From IMG/VR virus record IMGVR_UViG_3300021957_000283, positions 1 through 24,971 of that record: a stretch of DNA of 24,971 nt; one strand, 5' to 3'. Shown piece after piece: positions 7,248-16,400 of the stretch. The position numbers and the translations under genes are program-made. Origin of the DNA: a virus. The notes under the pieces are model-generated. The model was not told the DNA's origin. It worked only from the letters and a program-made list of their open reading frames with translations, and did not search any database. Each line of letters starts with the position of its first letter. The first letter of the stretch is position 1.

Positions 7248-8864
7248 ATGAGTACCGCTACTTACCCTGATGATGCTATAGCCCCTATAACAGCTTTTTC
7301 TGTTATAGGTGCTATTACATATAATAATACAAGTACTACTAGAGAATTTGCGTTACCTAGTACTGTTACTAATAAAGGAGAAGTTACTGCTTTTCAAGAA
7401 GGAGTCTTACAGTCTACTAGTTCTTATAGTTTAGCAGCTGGTGGTGATTCTATTACTTTTTTAATAGCTCCCAATGCTACTCAATTAATAATAAAAACTA
7501 TATCATTTCCTAGTACATTTCGAGTACTTAGAAAATTCCCTAAAGTAGTTGGTCAAGACTATGCTAGTGCTACTGTAACTGTAAATGGTAATAACTTTAC
7601 CCTTAATGGTATAACAGAATCTTTTTCACTTCCTGCAGGTGTCAATGTAACATCTAGTAGTGACTTTATGGTATATGTTAGTGGTATCTTTCAACAAGAA
7701 TCTGCTTATAGTTTTCCTTCTACAGCTTTAGGCAGTAATGGTATAGATATAGGCGATAACAGCGCTGTTAAACTTTTAACTAATTTTGCTTCTAACTTAA
7801 CAGATATAAGTCCTTCTCCACATACCGTAGCTATAAACTCAGGATCTGCTACATTTAGTGCAAGTAATGTAGTACTAGATGCTACTAAATATATAAGCAC
7901 AGCTTCTAGTGATGACTTTGCTGTGGGAGAAGAAACTTCTTTTACTATTGATACTATAGTAACACCTGATTCAGGTGCTAGTATGAGTGCAAACCAAACT
8001 TTATTATCTCGTTTTCAAAATTCTTCTAACTACTATATGTTAAGAACTGTTGGTACAAATTCTAACGTAGGATTCGTGGTAAATCATGAAGGAACAATGA
8101 CAGAAGTATATGGAGGTAACTGTAATGGAGGAACCACCTATAATGTAGCGGTATCCTATGATAAAGTAACTTCTAGACTTCGTTTATATGTACAAAATTC
8201 TTTAGTAGGTAATGTAGCATATACTCCTAGTGTTAATAAATTTTCTTCTGGTCCTTTAGTTATAGGAGCTAATGCTGCAGTAGCTGGAGGATCTGCTGCG
8301 AGTCAAGAACGTTTTAAAGGTAAAATGGAATATATGCGTTTAGCAAAAGTAGCTAAACTTAGAGATGCTACTGCACCTGGTCAAGCTTTTCCTACTACTG
8401 CTACTGTTATAGGAGGAGCGCCTTTAGGCGCTTCAGATATTGCAGATACTTTATCTGTGCGAGTATTTGATGCAGAAGTTACAGAAACTGATAGATTTAA
8501 TTCTATGGCAGATAGAAAACCTGATGCGGGTTTTTCTACTGAGAAAGTGTTCGGTGTAGAAACTTTTACTTCTCAAGCTGGTTATGAAAAAAGAAGATTA
8601 CAGTCTAGAAGACCTCTTCGTAGTTATAAATTACAGTATACTAATATTACAGGAGTAGAAAGAACTGCTATTGAGAATTTTTATAATGCTAGAAGTGGAA
8701 CATTTGAATCTTTTAGTTTTGACTTGTCACATTTAAATGAGAGTGGTATAATAACTACAAGATTTGATGGAGCTTTAGCTATAACTCAAGTTTTATCTGC
8801 AGGAACAGCTTTGACAGAGAATTTTTTTACTGTGAGTTTTAATTTGAAAGAGACATTTGACTAA
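7248..8864 (+). CDS. Distal tail protein with LamG-like domain and gpM/DUF2460-like C terminus
   Basis: A 538-residue protein with ATG at 7248 after AAGGAA (7235-7240). The N terminus (about 20-170) holds two similar small beta modules (FALPS...VTAFQEGVLQSTSSYSL and FSLPA...MVYVSGIFQQESAYSF). Residues about 175-385 resemble a LamG / concanavalin A-like jelly roll: SFTIDTIVTPDSG, TLLSRFQ, NYYMLRTVG, YNVAVSYDKVTSRLRLYVQNSLVG, and PLVIGAN...FKGKMEYMRLAK. The last about 120 residues look like the DUF2460 / gpM-type minor tail protein fold: FNSMADRKPDAGFS, QAGYEKRRLQSR, ERTAIENFYNARSGTFESFSFD. Its place after the tape measure and before a gpL homologue fits a tail-tip component that connects tube to tip. 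The lectin-like domain suggests a role in binding surface sugar, by inference. The stop overlaps the next start (TAATG). Confidence 0.75.
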   Translation: MSTATYPDDAIAPITAFSVIGAITYNNTSTTREFALPSTVTNKGEVTAFQEGVLQSTSSYSLAAGGDSITFLIAPNATQLIIKTISFPSTFRVLRKFPKVVGQDYASATVTVNGNNFTLNGITESFSLPAGVNVTSSSDFMVYVSGIFQQESAYSFPSTALGSNGIDIGDNSAVKLLTNFASNLTDISPSPHTVAINSGSATFSASNVVLDATKYISTASSDDFAVGEETSFTIDTIVTPDSGASMSANQTLLSRFQNSSNYYMLRTVGTNSNVGFVVNHEGTMTEVYGGNCNGGTTYNVAVSYDKVTSRLRLYVQNSLVGNVAYTPSVNKFSSGPLVIGANAAVAGGSAASQERFKGKMEYMRLAKVAKLRDATAPGQAFPTTATVIGGAPLGASDIADTLSVRVFDAEVTETDRFNSMADRKPDAGFSTEKVFGVETFTSQAGYEKRRLQSRRPLRSYKLQYTNITGVERTAIENFYNARSGTFESFSFDLSHLNESGIITTRFDGALAITQVLSAGTALTENFFTVSFNLKETFD

Positions 8865-10438
8865 TGAGTGCTAGAAACTACGATGTAATTTTAACTGTTG
8901 CCGATGCTGGACCTTTTGTACCTGGTAACTCTATTGTAGGATCTGCCAGTGGGACCGTAGGTTTTATAGCTAATGTTAATGTAACTACTGATCAATTAAA
9001 AATTAAATTAAATAATGTACTGCAAGAATTTCATACTAATGAAACTATACAATCTAAATCAGCTGTGATAAGTAAAAATGCTAATGGAGCATTAAATACT
9101 CTTTCTGTACCGTTTCAGTCAAATGTATGGTCTAGTGAACAAATTACAGGTAGTACTACTATTTCTTCACAGGCTCCTAGCCCATTTATAGCAGCAAAAA
9201 ATGCATTTACACAAAATCCTATAGTAAGGTTATATGAAATATATTATCCAGGAGAGTGGTTTCCTACCACTCCTGAAGGTAATCCTACTAATGATGGAGA
9301 GGGTAGGGCTTGGCCCACTAATTTTCCTATAAAATTTGCAGATGTAGCAGGAGATTTAGTTTCTGATTTACAATATAATGTAACTTATGATGGAGATTCA
9401 TATATACCTTTTCCTGTAGATATATCTAGTATTAGTCAAGCAACTGATGGCCAAATTAATGAACTTACTTTAACAGTATTTAATGTAGACAATATTATAT
9501 CAGCAATAGTTGAAGATCCATATATTGTAGGTAATAATATTAGTAATTCTTGTGTAGCTAATGTTAATGGTATACCTTGTCACGGTATTGATCCTAGAAC
9601 TATTAACTTTACTCCTGCACAAGTAGGTAATGCTGGAGAAATTGCTTTTGATACCTTAACTAGAGCAAGAGCTAATAATTTACTTTATAGTGCTACTATA
9701 GAAGGAACCTATGGACAATCTAATGCCTCCTATACTAAAGATCAGACAGAACTTACTAATGGAACTTGGCAAGACTTAAAAACTGATTCTAGAGATCTAT
9801 CAGGGGCTGTAGTTAATATTAAAACTACTTTTGCTAATTTTTTAGATGTATGGCCCGAACATAGTTCCATTAAATATCTTACAGGAAATGTTATAGAAGT
9901 TTATAATGCTATGCCTTATAGAGTAGGAGACTCTGTAAAGTCCATAAAAGGATCTACTAATGCCTCTGTAGTAAGTATAGAAGAAAATAGATTTTTATTC
10001 TTATCAAATCCTTTAGAGTCAAATACTGCTGTAGGAGATGAAGTTTATATTATTAATGATGATGTAGATACAGAATCTTATATAGAAGATAGATTTAAAA
10101 TAGATCAATTAGAAGAATTAGGACCACAAGTAGCATCCTTTAATTTAGTTACTTGGTTGCAATATTTTAAACAAGTAACTCCCAGACGTAAATATTATAA
10201 AAATACCTGTCAATGGCAATACAAAGGTGAAGAGTGTCAATATCCTGGTCCTGCAGGTGGTACTATACCTGGTACTACTCTTACTGCTAATAATAATCCT
10301 ATTGGTGTTGATAACACAACTGCATCTGGACCTGAAGGTGATATATGTGGTAAGAATATATTAGCTTGTACTATTAGAAATAATTCTATACACTTTGGAG
10401 GCTTCCCTGCAACAGGACGTACAATTCCCAAACAATAA
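8864..10438 (+). CDS. Tail-tip protein, lambda gpL-like, with four-Cys Fe-S site
   Basis: A 524-residue protein with ATG at 8864 inside TAATG. The C-terminal part carries C449-x8-C458 (TCQWQYKGEECQYPG) and C495-x6-C502 (CGKNILACTIR), followed by HFGGFPATGR. This matches lambda gpL, whose tail-tip domain binds an iron-sulfur cluster through four cysteines and ends in a GGFP-like motif. The central part (VRLYEIYYPGEWFP, DSYIPFPVDISSIS, and ELTLTVFNVDN) also fits minor tail protein L. Two regions are extra relative to lambda gpL (232 residues): an N-terminal module (about 15-65, VPGNSIVGSASGTVGFI...FHTNETI) and a similar one near 345-400 (YRVGDSVKSIKGSTNASVVSI). Modules of this look are common in marine phage virion proteins. 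The gene end overlaps the radical SAM gene. Confidence 0.85.
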   Translation: MSARNYDVILTVADAGPFVPGNSIVGSASGTVGFIANVNVTTDQLKIKLNNVLQEFHTNETIQSKSAVISKNANGALNTLSVPFQSNVWSSEQITGSTTISSQAPSPFIAAKNAFTQNPIVRLYEIYYPGEWFPTTPEGNPTNDGEGRAWPTNFPIKFADVAGDLVSDLQYNVTYDGDSYIPFPVDISSISQATDGQINELTLTVFNVDNIISAIVEDPYIVGNNISNSCVANVNGIPCHGIDPRTINFTPAQVGNAGEIAFDTLTRARANNLLYSATIEGTYGQSNASYTKDQTELTNGTWQDLKTDSRDLSGAVVNIKTTFANFLDVWPEHSSIKYLTGNVIEVYNAMPYRVGDSVKSIKGSTNASVVSIEENRFLFLSNPLESNTAVGDEVYIINDDVDTESYIEDRFKIDQLEELGPQVASFNLVTWLQYFKQVTPRRKYYKNTCQWQYKGEECQYPGPAGGTIPGTTLTANNNPIGVDNTTASGPEGDICGKNILACTIRNNSIHFGGFPATGRTIPKQ

Positions 10439-11606
10439 AATTAAAGGTTGTATACTTCCTTGGATGCATATTTTTGGAGGATTAACTGGTAATTTTTATT
10501 TATGCTGTCATGCACAATTTCAAACAGATACTACTATAGTAGGAACCTATGATCAATCCTTAGGTGATATATGGAATAGTGCTCAATATAAAAAAACACG
10601 TTTAGATTTTTTGAAAAATAAAATACCTACAGAATGTATAAAAGCATGTTATGATAAAGAAAAACAAGGTAGTGGTAGTAACAGATTACAAGTAAATAAA
10701 CGATTTGCTAAAGATGTATATCTACAATCTCAAACTAATGAAGATGGAAGTTTAGATAATAAACCTACTTATCTAGATATTAGGTTTGGTAATCTGTGTA
10801 ACTTTAAATGTAGAATGTGTGGTCCTGATGCCTCTACTAGTTGGTATAAAGATACTTTAGAAACAGGTTGGTCTAAAACTATGGACTACTATACTGATAA
10901 TGAAAACTTTTGGGCAGATGTTCCACAATTTATTCCTGATCTAGAAGAAGTATATTTTGCAGGGGGTGAACCTTTTATACAAGAAGGTCACTATAAGATG
11001 CTTACATTACTTATAGAATCTGGTTATGCTAAAAATATACACCTAAGTTATAATACAAATTTAAGTTATCATAAATTTAAAAAATATAATCTTCCCGAAC
11101 TATGGGGTAACTTTAAAAAAGTGTCTTTATGGCCTAGTGTAGATGGCTATGGAAGTCGCGTAGAGTATTCTAGGAAGGGATTATCCTGGTCTAAATTTGA
11201 AAAACATGCTATTATGTTTAAAGACAATATAACTACTATAAGTGCAGTTATAAGTATATATAGTATAACATCTATGCCTGATTTAATACTATGGTGTAAA
11301 CGTAATAATTTTTATTTCTACGGTACAACTTTGATAGAGCCTATATATCAAAAAGTTACTTGCCTACCTAAAGAGTCTAAACAAGATGTAATACAACTTT
11401 ATAAAAAATTTACTACAGAGTATAAAGCACTTTTAAGTCTACATGATCTAGAACAAATTAAGAGCTGGCTATCTTTTATGGTTAGTACTGATGATTCTTA
11501 TTTACTACCTGAATTTAAAAAAGAAACTGAAAGACTAGATATACTACGTAAAGAATCCTTTACAGATACCTTTCCGGAGTTTTGCTCATGGTACAAAAAT
11601 ATTTAG
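10395..11606 (+). CDS. Radical SAM protein with N-terminal twitch/SPASM-like Fe-S domain
   Basis: About 400 residues. The radical SAM core has the C-x3-C-x2-C motif (C135, C139, C142 in LCNFKCRMC), which holds the [4Fe-4S] cluster that cleaves S-adenosylmethionine. It is followed by FAGGEPF (190-193, SAM binding) and WPSVDGYGSR (248-255). Before the core is an auxiliary cysteine module: C19 (CILPWMH), C37-C38 (GNFYLCCHA), then C81-x3-C85. This layout is that of 'twitch domain-containing radical SAM' proteins, thought to modify peptides; the substrate here is unknown. Start choice is uncertain. TTG at 10395 has no ribosome binding site. A GGAGG at 10397-10401 sits 5 bases before an in-frame CTG (10407). 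The first ATG (10464) would remove C19. The gene lies between gpL-like and gpK-like genes and overlaps both, so it is part of the tail-tip operon. Confidence 0.88.
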   Translation: MEASLQQDVQFPNNKIKGCILPWMHIFGGLTGNFYLCCHAQFQTDTTIVGTYDQSLGDIWNSAQYKKTRLDFLKNKIPTECIKACYDKEKQGSGSNRLQVNKRFAKDVYLQSQTNEDGSLDNKPTYLDIRFGNLCNFKCRMCGPDASTSWYKDTLETGWSKTMDYYTDNENFWADVPQFIPDLEEVYFAGGEPFIQEGHYKMLTLLIESGYAKNIHLSYNTNLSYHKFKKYNLPELWGNFKKVSLWPSVDGYGSRVEYSRKGLSWSKFEKHAIMFKDNITTISAVISIYSITSMPDLILWCKRNNFYFYGTTLIEPIYQKVTCLPKESKQDVIQLYKKFTTEYKALLSLHDLEQIKSWLSFMVSTDDSYLLPEFKKETERLDILRKESFTDTFPEFCSWYKNI

Positions 11607-11980
11607 GTTTATATCACTCATATGAAGATATAAATTGTATAACACTAATTAAAAATTTCTATTTTTTAGAATTGAATTTACAATTCTCTTTACCAGATTA
11701 CCCTGTTTCTAGACACTGGATTAAACAATTTACTACAACTAGTATAGATAGTTGGGCAGCTCAATGTGCTAAAAAAGTAAGTTTGACAAACGCTAAAGAT
11801 TATGATGTAATAGCATTTAAGTCAGAAAAAACAAATTTAATAATACATTTTGGTATGTACTTAATGCCTTCCAAAATGTTACACATCGAAGAAGGGGGAA
11901 TTTCGCGTGTGGAGACTCTATCAGATTATTGGATAGAAAGTATACATTCGATTTATAGACATGACAGCTTGGTATCATAA
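11588..11980 (+). CDS. NlpC/P60-like cell wall peptidase a (gpK C-terminal domain-like)
   Basis: 130 residues from ATG 11588, which has GGAG at 11576-11579, 8 bases upstream; a TTG at 11582 is less likely. The likely nucleophile is C17 in YEDINCITLIKNFY. A YDVIAF strand follows, then the His motif IIHFGMYL (H87), SKMLHIEEGGISRVE (H99) and an ending DYWIESIHSIYRH. This pattern (NC...D-hydrophobic...HxGxYL...LHxxxGxxSR...W...xRH) is close to the NlpC/P60 half of lambda tail protein K, a tail-tip peptidase thought to cut peptidoglycan peptides or process tip proteins. Catalytic assignments are from motif reading only. It overlaps the radical SAM gene by 19 bases and the next gene by 20 bases, so translation is probably coupled. 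Confidence 0.6.
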   Translation: MVQKYLGLYHSYEDINCITLIKNFYFLELNLQFSLPDYPVSRHWIKQFTTTSIDSWAAQCAKKVSLTNAKDYDVIAFKSEKTNLIIHFGMYLMPSKMLHIEEGGISRVETLSDYWIESIHSIYRHDSLVS

Positions 11981-12386
11981 ATACAAAGATTTTCCGTATT
12001 TACATTTAGGTAATAATACAGAAACAGGGATTGACTGCTTTAATCTCTGTAAATATGTATATCTACATGAATTAAATATAGACATTCCTTACACTACAGA
12101 TCATTTTTGTAAAATAGTAGACGAAGATTGGTATAGTAAAACTCAAGAAAGACTCTTTGAAATAAATGCAAATGAAAAGACTGGGTGGAGAAGAGTTAGA
12201 GAACCTAAACCTTATGATATAATAACTATGAGTCTAGGATCTACTAATGTTACAAATCATTGTGCATTGTATGTTGATAGGAATAAAATCTTACAAACTA
12301 TGATTAAGCATAAAAGCTGGGTCTCTATTTATGGAAATTACTATAAACAATATACTACGGGGGTGTATAGATGGAAAGATTTATAA
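11961..12386 (+). CDS. NlpC/P60-like cell wall peptidase b
   Basis: 141 residues with ATG at 11961 inside the end of the preceding gene. There is no clear ribosome binding site, so coupling is expected. The segment YLHLGNNTETGIDCFNLCKY puts a likely nucleophile at C26. PYDIITMSLG precedes a His motif TNHCALYVDRNKILQT (H100), and H117 could be a third catalytic residue. These fit the NlpC/P60 fold, and the N-terminal LGNNTETGIDC context is typical of phage tail peptidases. It is therefore a second peptidase of the same class, directly after the first. The sequences have diverged strongly outside the motifs, so this is an old duplication or two separate acquisitions. It overlaps the JAB gene by 16 bases. 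Confidence 0.65.
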   Translation: MTAWYHKYKDFPYLHLGNNTETGIDCFNLCKYVYLHELNIDIPYTTDHFCKIVDEDWYSKTQERLFEINANEKTGWRRVREPKPYDIITMSLGSTNVTNHCALYVDRNKILQTMIKHKSWVSIYGNYYKQYTTGVYRWKDL

Positions 12387-12742
12387 AATTAAAAGAAGAT
12401 ATGAATGCGCATTCAATGTTAGAGTACCCTAAAGAGTGCGTAGGTATCATAACTAAAGACTTTATTTATATTCCTTGTACAAACGTATCTCCCATGCCTA
12501 AACAAACTTTTATATTAGACCCTGCAGATTTAGTTAGAAATGACGAGAATATATGGGGCATATTTCATTCACATCCTGGAGACGAAAATCCAATACCCAG
12601 TAAAGAAGATAAAGTAAGTGCAGCTTTTCAGGAATATAAATTTTTAGTAGGATTTAATAATAAATTTTATATATACTGGCTAGACCACGATATAGACGCA
12701 CTCATATTTGATGAGTTTAAGGAAGAAAATCTTGTTAATTAA
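12371..12742 (+). CDS. JAB/MPN (JAMM) metallopeptidase, gpK N-terminal domain-like
   Basis: 123 residues from ATG 12371, preceded by GGGGG at 12359-12363. The zinc site of the JAMM family is readable: E22 in PKECVGII, then IFHSHPGDENPIPSKEDK with H66, H68, S77 and D80. The spacing between HSH and S is 8 residues, one more than the usual 7, which is a small oddity. In lambda gpK this domain is fused in front of an NlpC/P60 domain. Here it is a separate gene placed after two NlpC/P60-like genes. It probably acts with them at the tail tip, either in cell wall degradation or in maturation of the tip. It overlaps the gpI-like gene by about 32 bases. Confidence 0.85.
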   Translation: MERFIKLKEDMNAHSMLEYPKECVGIITKDFIYIPCTNVSPMPKQTFILDPADLVRNDENIWGIFHSHPGDENPIPSKEDKVSAAFQEYKFLVGFNNKFYIYWLDHDIDALIFDEFKEENLVN

Positions 12743-13475
12743 TCTTAAAATACATTCAGCTTATAATAAATTCTTTGATGAAAAAACATATACTTTTGAA
12801 GCTTATGTAGCTACTGATATTATATTATATCTTAAAGGTATACATCCTAAATTTGCTAAATATATGACTCAGATACTTTCTGGAGAATCTGAAGAGGCTT
12901 TTTCTCTACTTGATAGTAACTTAAAAGAAATATCTGAAGATATGTTAGAAGTTAAAAAATTTAAAGATGGAGATACTGTACACTTAGTCCCTAATATATC
13001 AGGTGGGGGCGGTAAACGTTTTAGAAATATGCTTTTATTTATGGCACTTGTTGTAGCAGCTCCTTATGCTATAGCTGCCCTGCAAACTTCTGCTGCAGTA
13101 GCATCTGCATCAGCTTCTATGGCAGGTACAACAGCAGTTACTACTGGTGGTGCTACTGTTGTTGCGGGTACTGCTAAAGCAGGTGTTACTGCTATGAGTG
13201 TTATGAAAACAATAGGACTTAACTTAGCTATATCAGCTATTACATCTATGATGGTTAAGTCTCCTGCAGCAAGATCCAGTAAACAAACAGATTCTACGGT
13301 AAGAGAAAATGGTATGTTTGGTGGTTTAACTAATAGTTCTACAAGTGGTACTCCTATTGCTTTAATATATGGTTATAATAGAGTTGGCGGTCAATTTTTA
13401 AGTGGCTATATATCTTCTACATCACATGGTAGCGGTGATCCTATTCAAGTAGGAAACCAGTTTGGGAGTGGGTAA
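12711..13475 (+). CDS. Tail assembly protein, lambda gpI-like
   Basis: About 254 residues. The best ATG is 12711 (MSLRKKILLINLKIHSAYNKFF). TTG codons at 12708 and 12732 are alternatives, the latter 7 bases after AAGGAA at 12719-12724. The N-terminal about 95 residues look like the beta-grasp-like domain of gpI (LKIHSAYNKFF, YVATDIILYLKGIHPKFAKYM, KFKDGDTVHLVPNISGGGG). An Ala/Ser/Thr/Gly-rich hydrophobic segment follows at about 105-170, as in lambda gpI. The C-terminal part ends in GTPIALIYGYNRVGGQFLSGYISS, resembling the strand found before gpJ in related modules. gpI takes part in tail-tip initiation with L, K and J. The stop shares one base with the gpJ start (TAATG). Confidence 0.8.
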   Translation: MSLRKKILLINLKIHSAYNKFFDEKTYTFEAYVATDIILYLKGIHPKFAKYMTQILSGESEEAFSLLDSNLKEISEDMLEVKKFKDGDTVHLVPNISGGGGKRFRNMLLFMALVVAAPYAIAALQTSAAVASASASMAGTTAVTTGGATVVAGTAKAGVTAMSVMKTIGLNLAISAITSMMVKSPAARSSKQTDSTVRENGMFGGLTNSSTSGTPIALIYGYNRVGGQFLSGYISSTSHGSGDPIQVGNQFGSG

Positions 13476-16400
13476 TGGCCTACAGAAATTTTATTAATTA
13501 TTCTAATACATTAGTACCACAAATACAAGGAGCAAAAGGCGGTAAGGGAGGTGGATCAGCACCTCGTGATCCTATAGAAGATCCACAAAGTTTATTTTCT
13601 ACTGATATTCTTTTTGTAGTAGTAGGATTAGGAGAAGGTCCTGTATATAGAATTAACTCTAATGGTCCTCAAGATATAGAATTAAGTGATGGATCAATTG
13701 ATGATCTTATTAATATAGATGGCGATGGACAAGAGTCTTTTTCTAAATTTAAAACTCTATCTACTACTGGAACAACTGTACAAGATAGATTAGAGGTATT
13801 TGGCGAAACAACTATTACTCCTCAAAATTTTGCATCACCAGTAGGATTAAAAAATGGTGGTGCGGGAGTTCCTGCTAATGGTGTAACTTTACAAGAAACT
13901 TCTTCTAAAGATTGGGATGCTCTAGAATTTGTTTTTCAAATAGGATCACTGCAAAAAATAACAAAAGATGGTGATGTACTAAGACATAGTATATCGGTAG
14001 CTATTAGAGTTTTTGATAGTACTGGTAGTACAGTAATTGCTTCTGGAAGTAGAAATATACATGGTAAAACAACTGCTGCTTTTAAGTTTACTGTAAAGAT
14101 TAACATACCCGAAGCTAGTAAAAGTGTAAATGGATATAAATTTACAGTAACAAAAACATCTGGAGATTCTACTAGTTCTGGTACAACTGATGATGTAAGT
14201 TTACTAGGTTGGAATGAGATTGAAAACTCTCCACAAGCATATCCTAGAACAGCACATATAGGTTTTGCTATGAAAGCCAGTAATGAGCATAATGGTATAC
14301 CTAGATTTACTTCTCTAGTAAAGGGGCTAGTACTTAGAGTGCCTTCTAACTATAATCAACCTACTTTAGCTAATGGAGAGATTGACTGGAGACATATAGA
14401 AGTTCCTGCTTCTGGTTCTACTAGTGCAGCGACTGCTGGTTACTATCTACAACAAACAGGAACATCTGTACAAACTAGTTCTACTATAAATTTATATAAA
14501 GGTACTTGGGATGGAAGTTTTGTTTACTCTTGGTCTCAAAATCCTGTTTGGATTATATATGACATCTTAACTAATAAAACTTATGGTTTAAGTATACCTG
14601 AAAAAAATATTGATAAATATAGATTTTATCAAATAGCACAATACTGTGATGCTTGTGATTTTACTACTGGTAATTTTTTAGGCGTAGATGGTATAGCTGA
14701 TGGTTCTTTTAGAAGTAAACCTAGAAATACTTTTACAAGTGTTAGAGAGAATCAACTTGGATTAGCACAAGGTACAAAAATTAAAGAAAGAAGATTTACT
14801 CTAGATATTACTATAGCAGATCAAGCTCAATCATTTGATACATTAAATGGTTTAGCTTCTTCTTTTAGAGGAGCATTAATATATGCTCACGGTAAAATTA
14901 CTCTAGCATGTGACCTACCTGATGAAACTCCTGTTATGGTGTTTAACGAAACTAACATAAAAGAAAGTAGTTTTATAATAGGAGGAAATAAAGAAAGCGA
15001 AATATTAACAGGAGTTGATGTTAGTTATGTAGACCCTACCAATCATTTTAAAAGAGAAACAGTACGTATTGATCAATTAGGTAGTAATGACGGTATTAGA
15101 AAAACAGAAATAGAAAATATTATGGCACTTGATCTTGCTGGAGTGACTAGAAGAAGTCAAGCACTCAGATTTGCTCAGTATCAAATAGCTGCTTCTAGAT
15201 ATTTAAAAAGAACAGCTAATTTTACTACAAGTGTAGATGCTTTACAATTAATTCCTGGAGACGTAATAGCTGTAGCTTTTCAAGCAAGTGGTATAGCTTA
15301 TGGTTTTGGAGGAAAAATAGAAAAAAATTCTGCTGTGGCTTCTTCTAATACTAACGTATATCTTGAACATTATACAGTGCCTTCTCTAGCCAGTACTGAT
15401 TTTACAGCTAATACAGGGGCATTAACTTTACGAGTAATTAAAGCAGCTAGTGATAGAATTGATTTATACTTAGTATCAAACACTGCTTTTGCTCTAAGTA
15501 CTACTGATAACGTAACTATAGGTAGTGATAGGGCTACAGTAAATCCTATTAAGAGATTTAATCCTATTACTAAAGTTTGGGATAGTTATACTGCGTTTAC
15601 TGCTAATAATGTACCCCAAAAAGGAGACCTATGGACTTTTGGAGAACTTGTTAAAGAAGATAATAATATATATGGCGCTAAAAGCGATAAACTTTTTAAA
15701 GTAACTCAAGTTGAACGAGAAATGGATACTAATGAAGTTAACATAGCTAGTGTAGAATATATTTCTAATGTATATGTAGACTCTGATACATTTATTGATT
15801 ATAAACCTACTGCGTACACAGATATACAATCTTCTCTTACGGTTCCTCCTGTTCCTGCTTTTACTTTACAAGCTAGTCCTAGACGAAGAGTAGATGGATC
15901 AGTTATTATAGATGCTTTACTAAGAACTAGTACAGAACGTGAAGGTTATGGTATTAGTTATGCAACAGAGTATGAACTTTCTAATCCTTTAGAAAGTACT
16001 TTATTAACAACTGCTAACTTATCTGGTCTTAATAATCAAAGTATAAGTGTAGAACATTCTAATGTATTAGTAGGCGAAATTAATCCTGCTACTTTATCAG
16101 GTAAGAATGGTTTTACTAGTGGTGTAGGAGAAATAAAATTATTATGTACTGATGTTAATGTTGTAGATACAGCTAGTGGAACTACTACTGGTAATATAGA
16201 ATTAACTGTACAAGGTTTTGGTCAAGTATTCGATGAAAATTTTCAATCTAATATACTAGATGCAAATGATGATAGTGTTTTTGGTACTTTAAAAGGTACG
16301 GATAATATTACTATACCTATCAATGAAAAAACTGAACAACAAAGCGCTATAAATTTTGTAGGTTTTGCTGGTATTGTTACAGCTCTTAGTCAACCTATTG

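Noticed and set aside
10428-10440. +1 frameshift at CCC AAA near the end of gpL giving a gpL-radical SAM fusion
   Set aside because: gpL ends normally after its GGFP motif and no stimulatory element is visible. It is kept only as a remote alternative to an unusual start codon.
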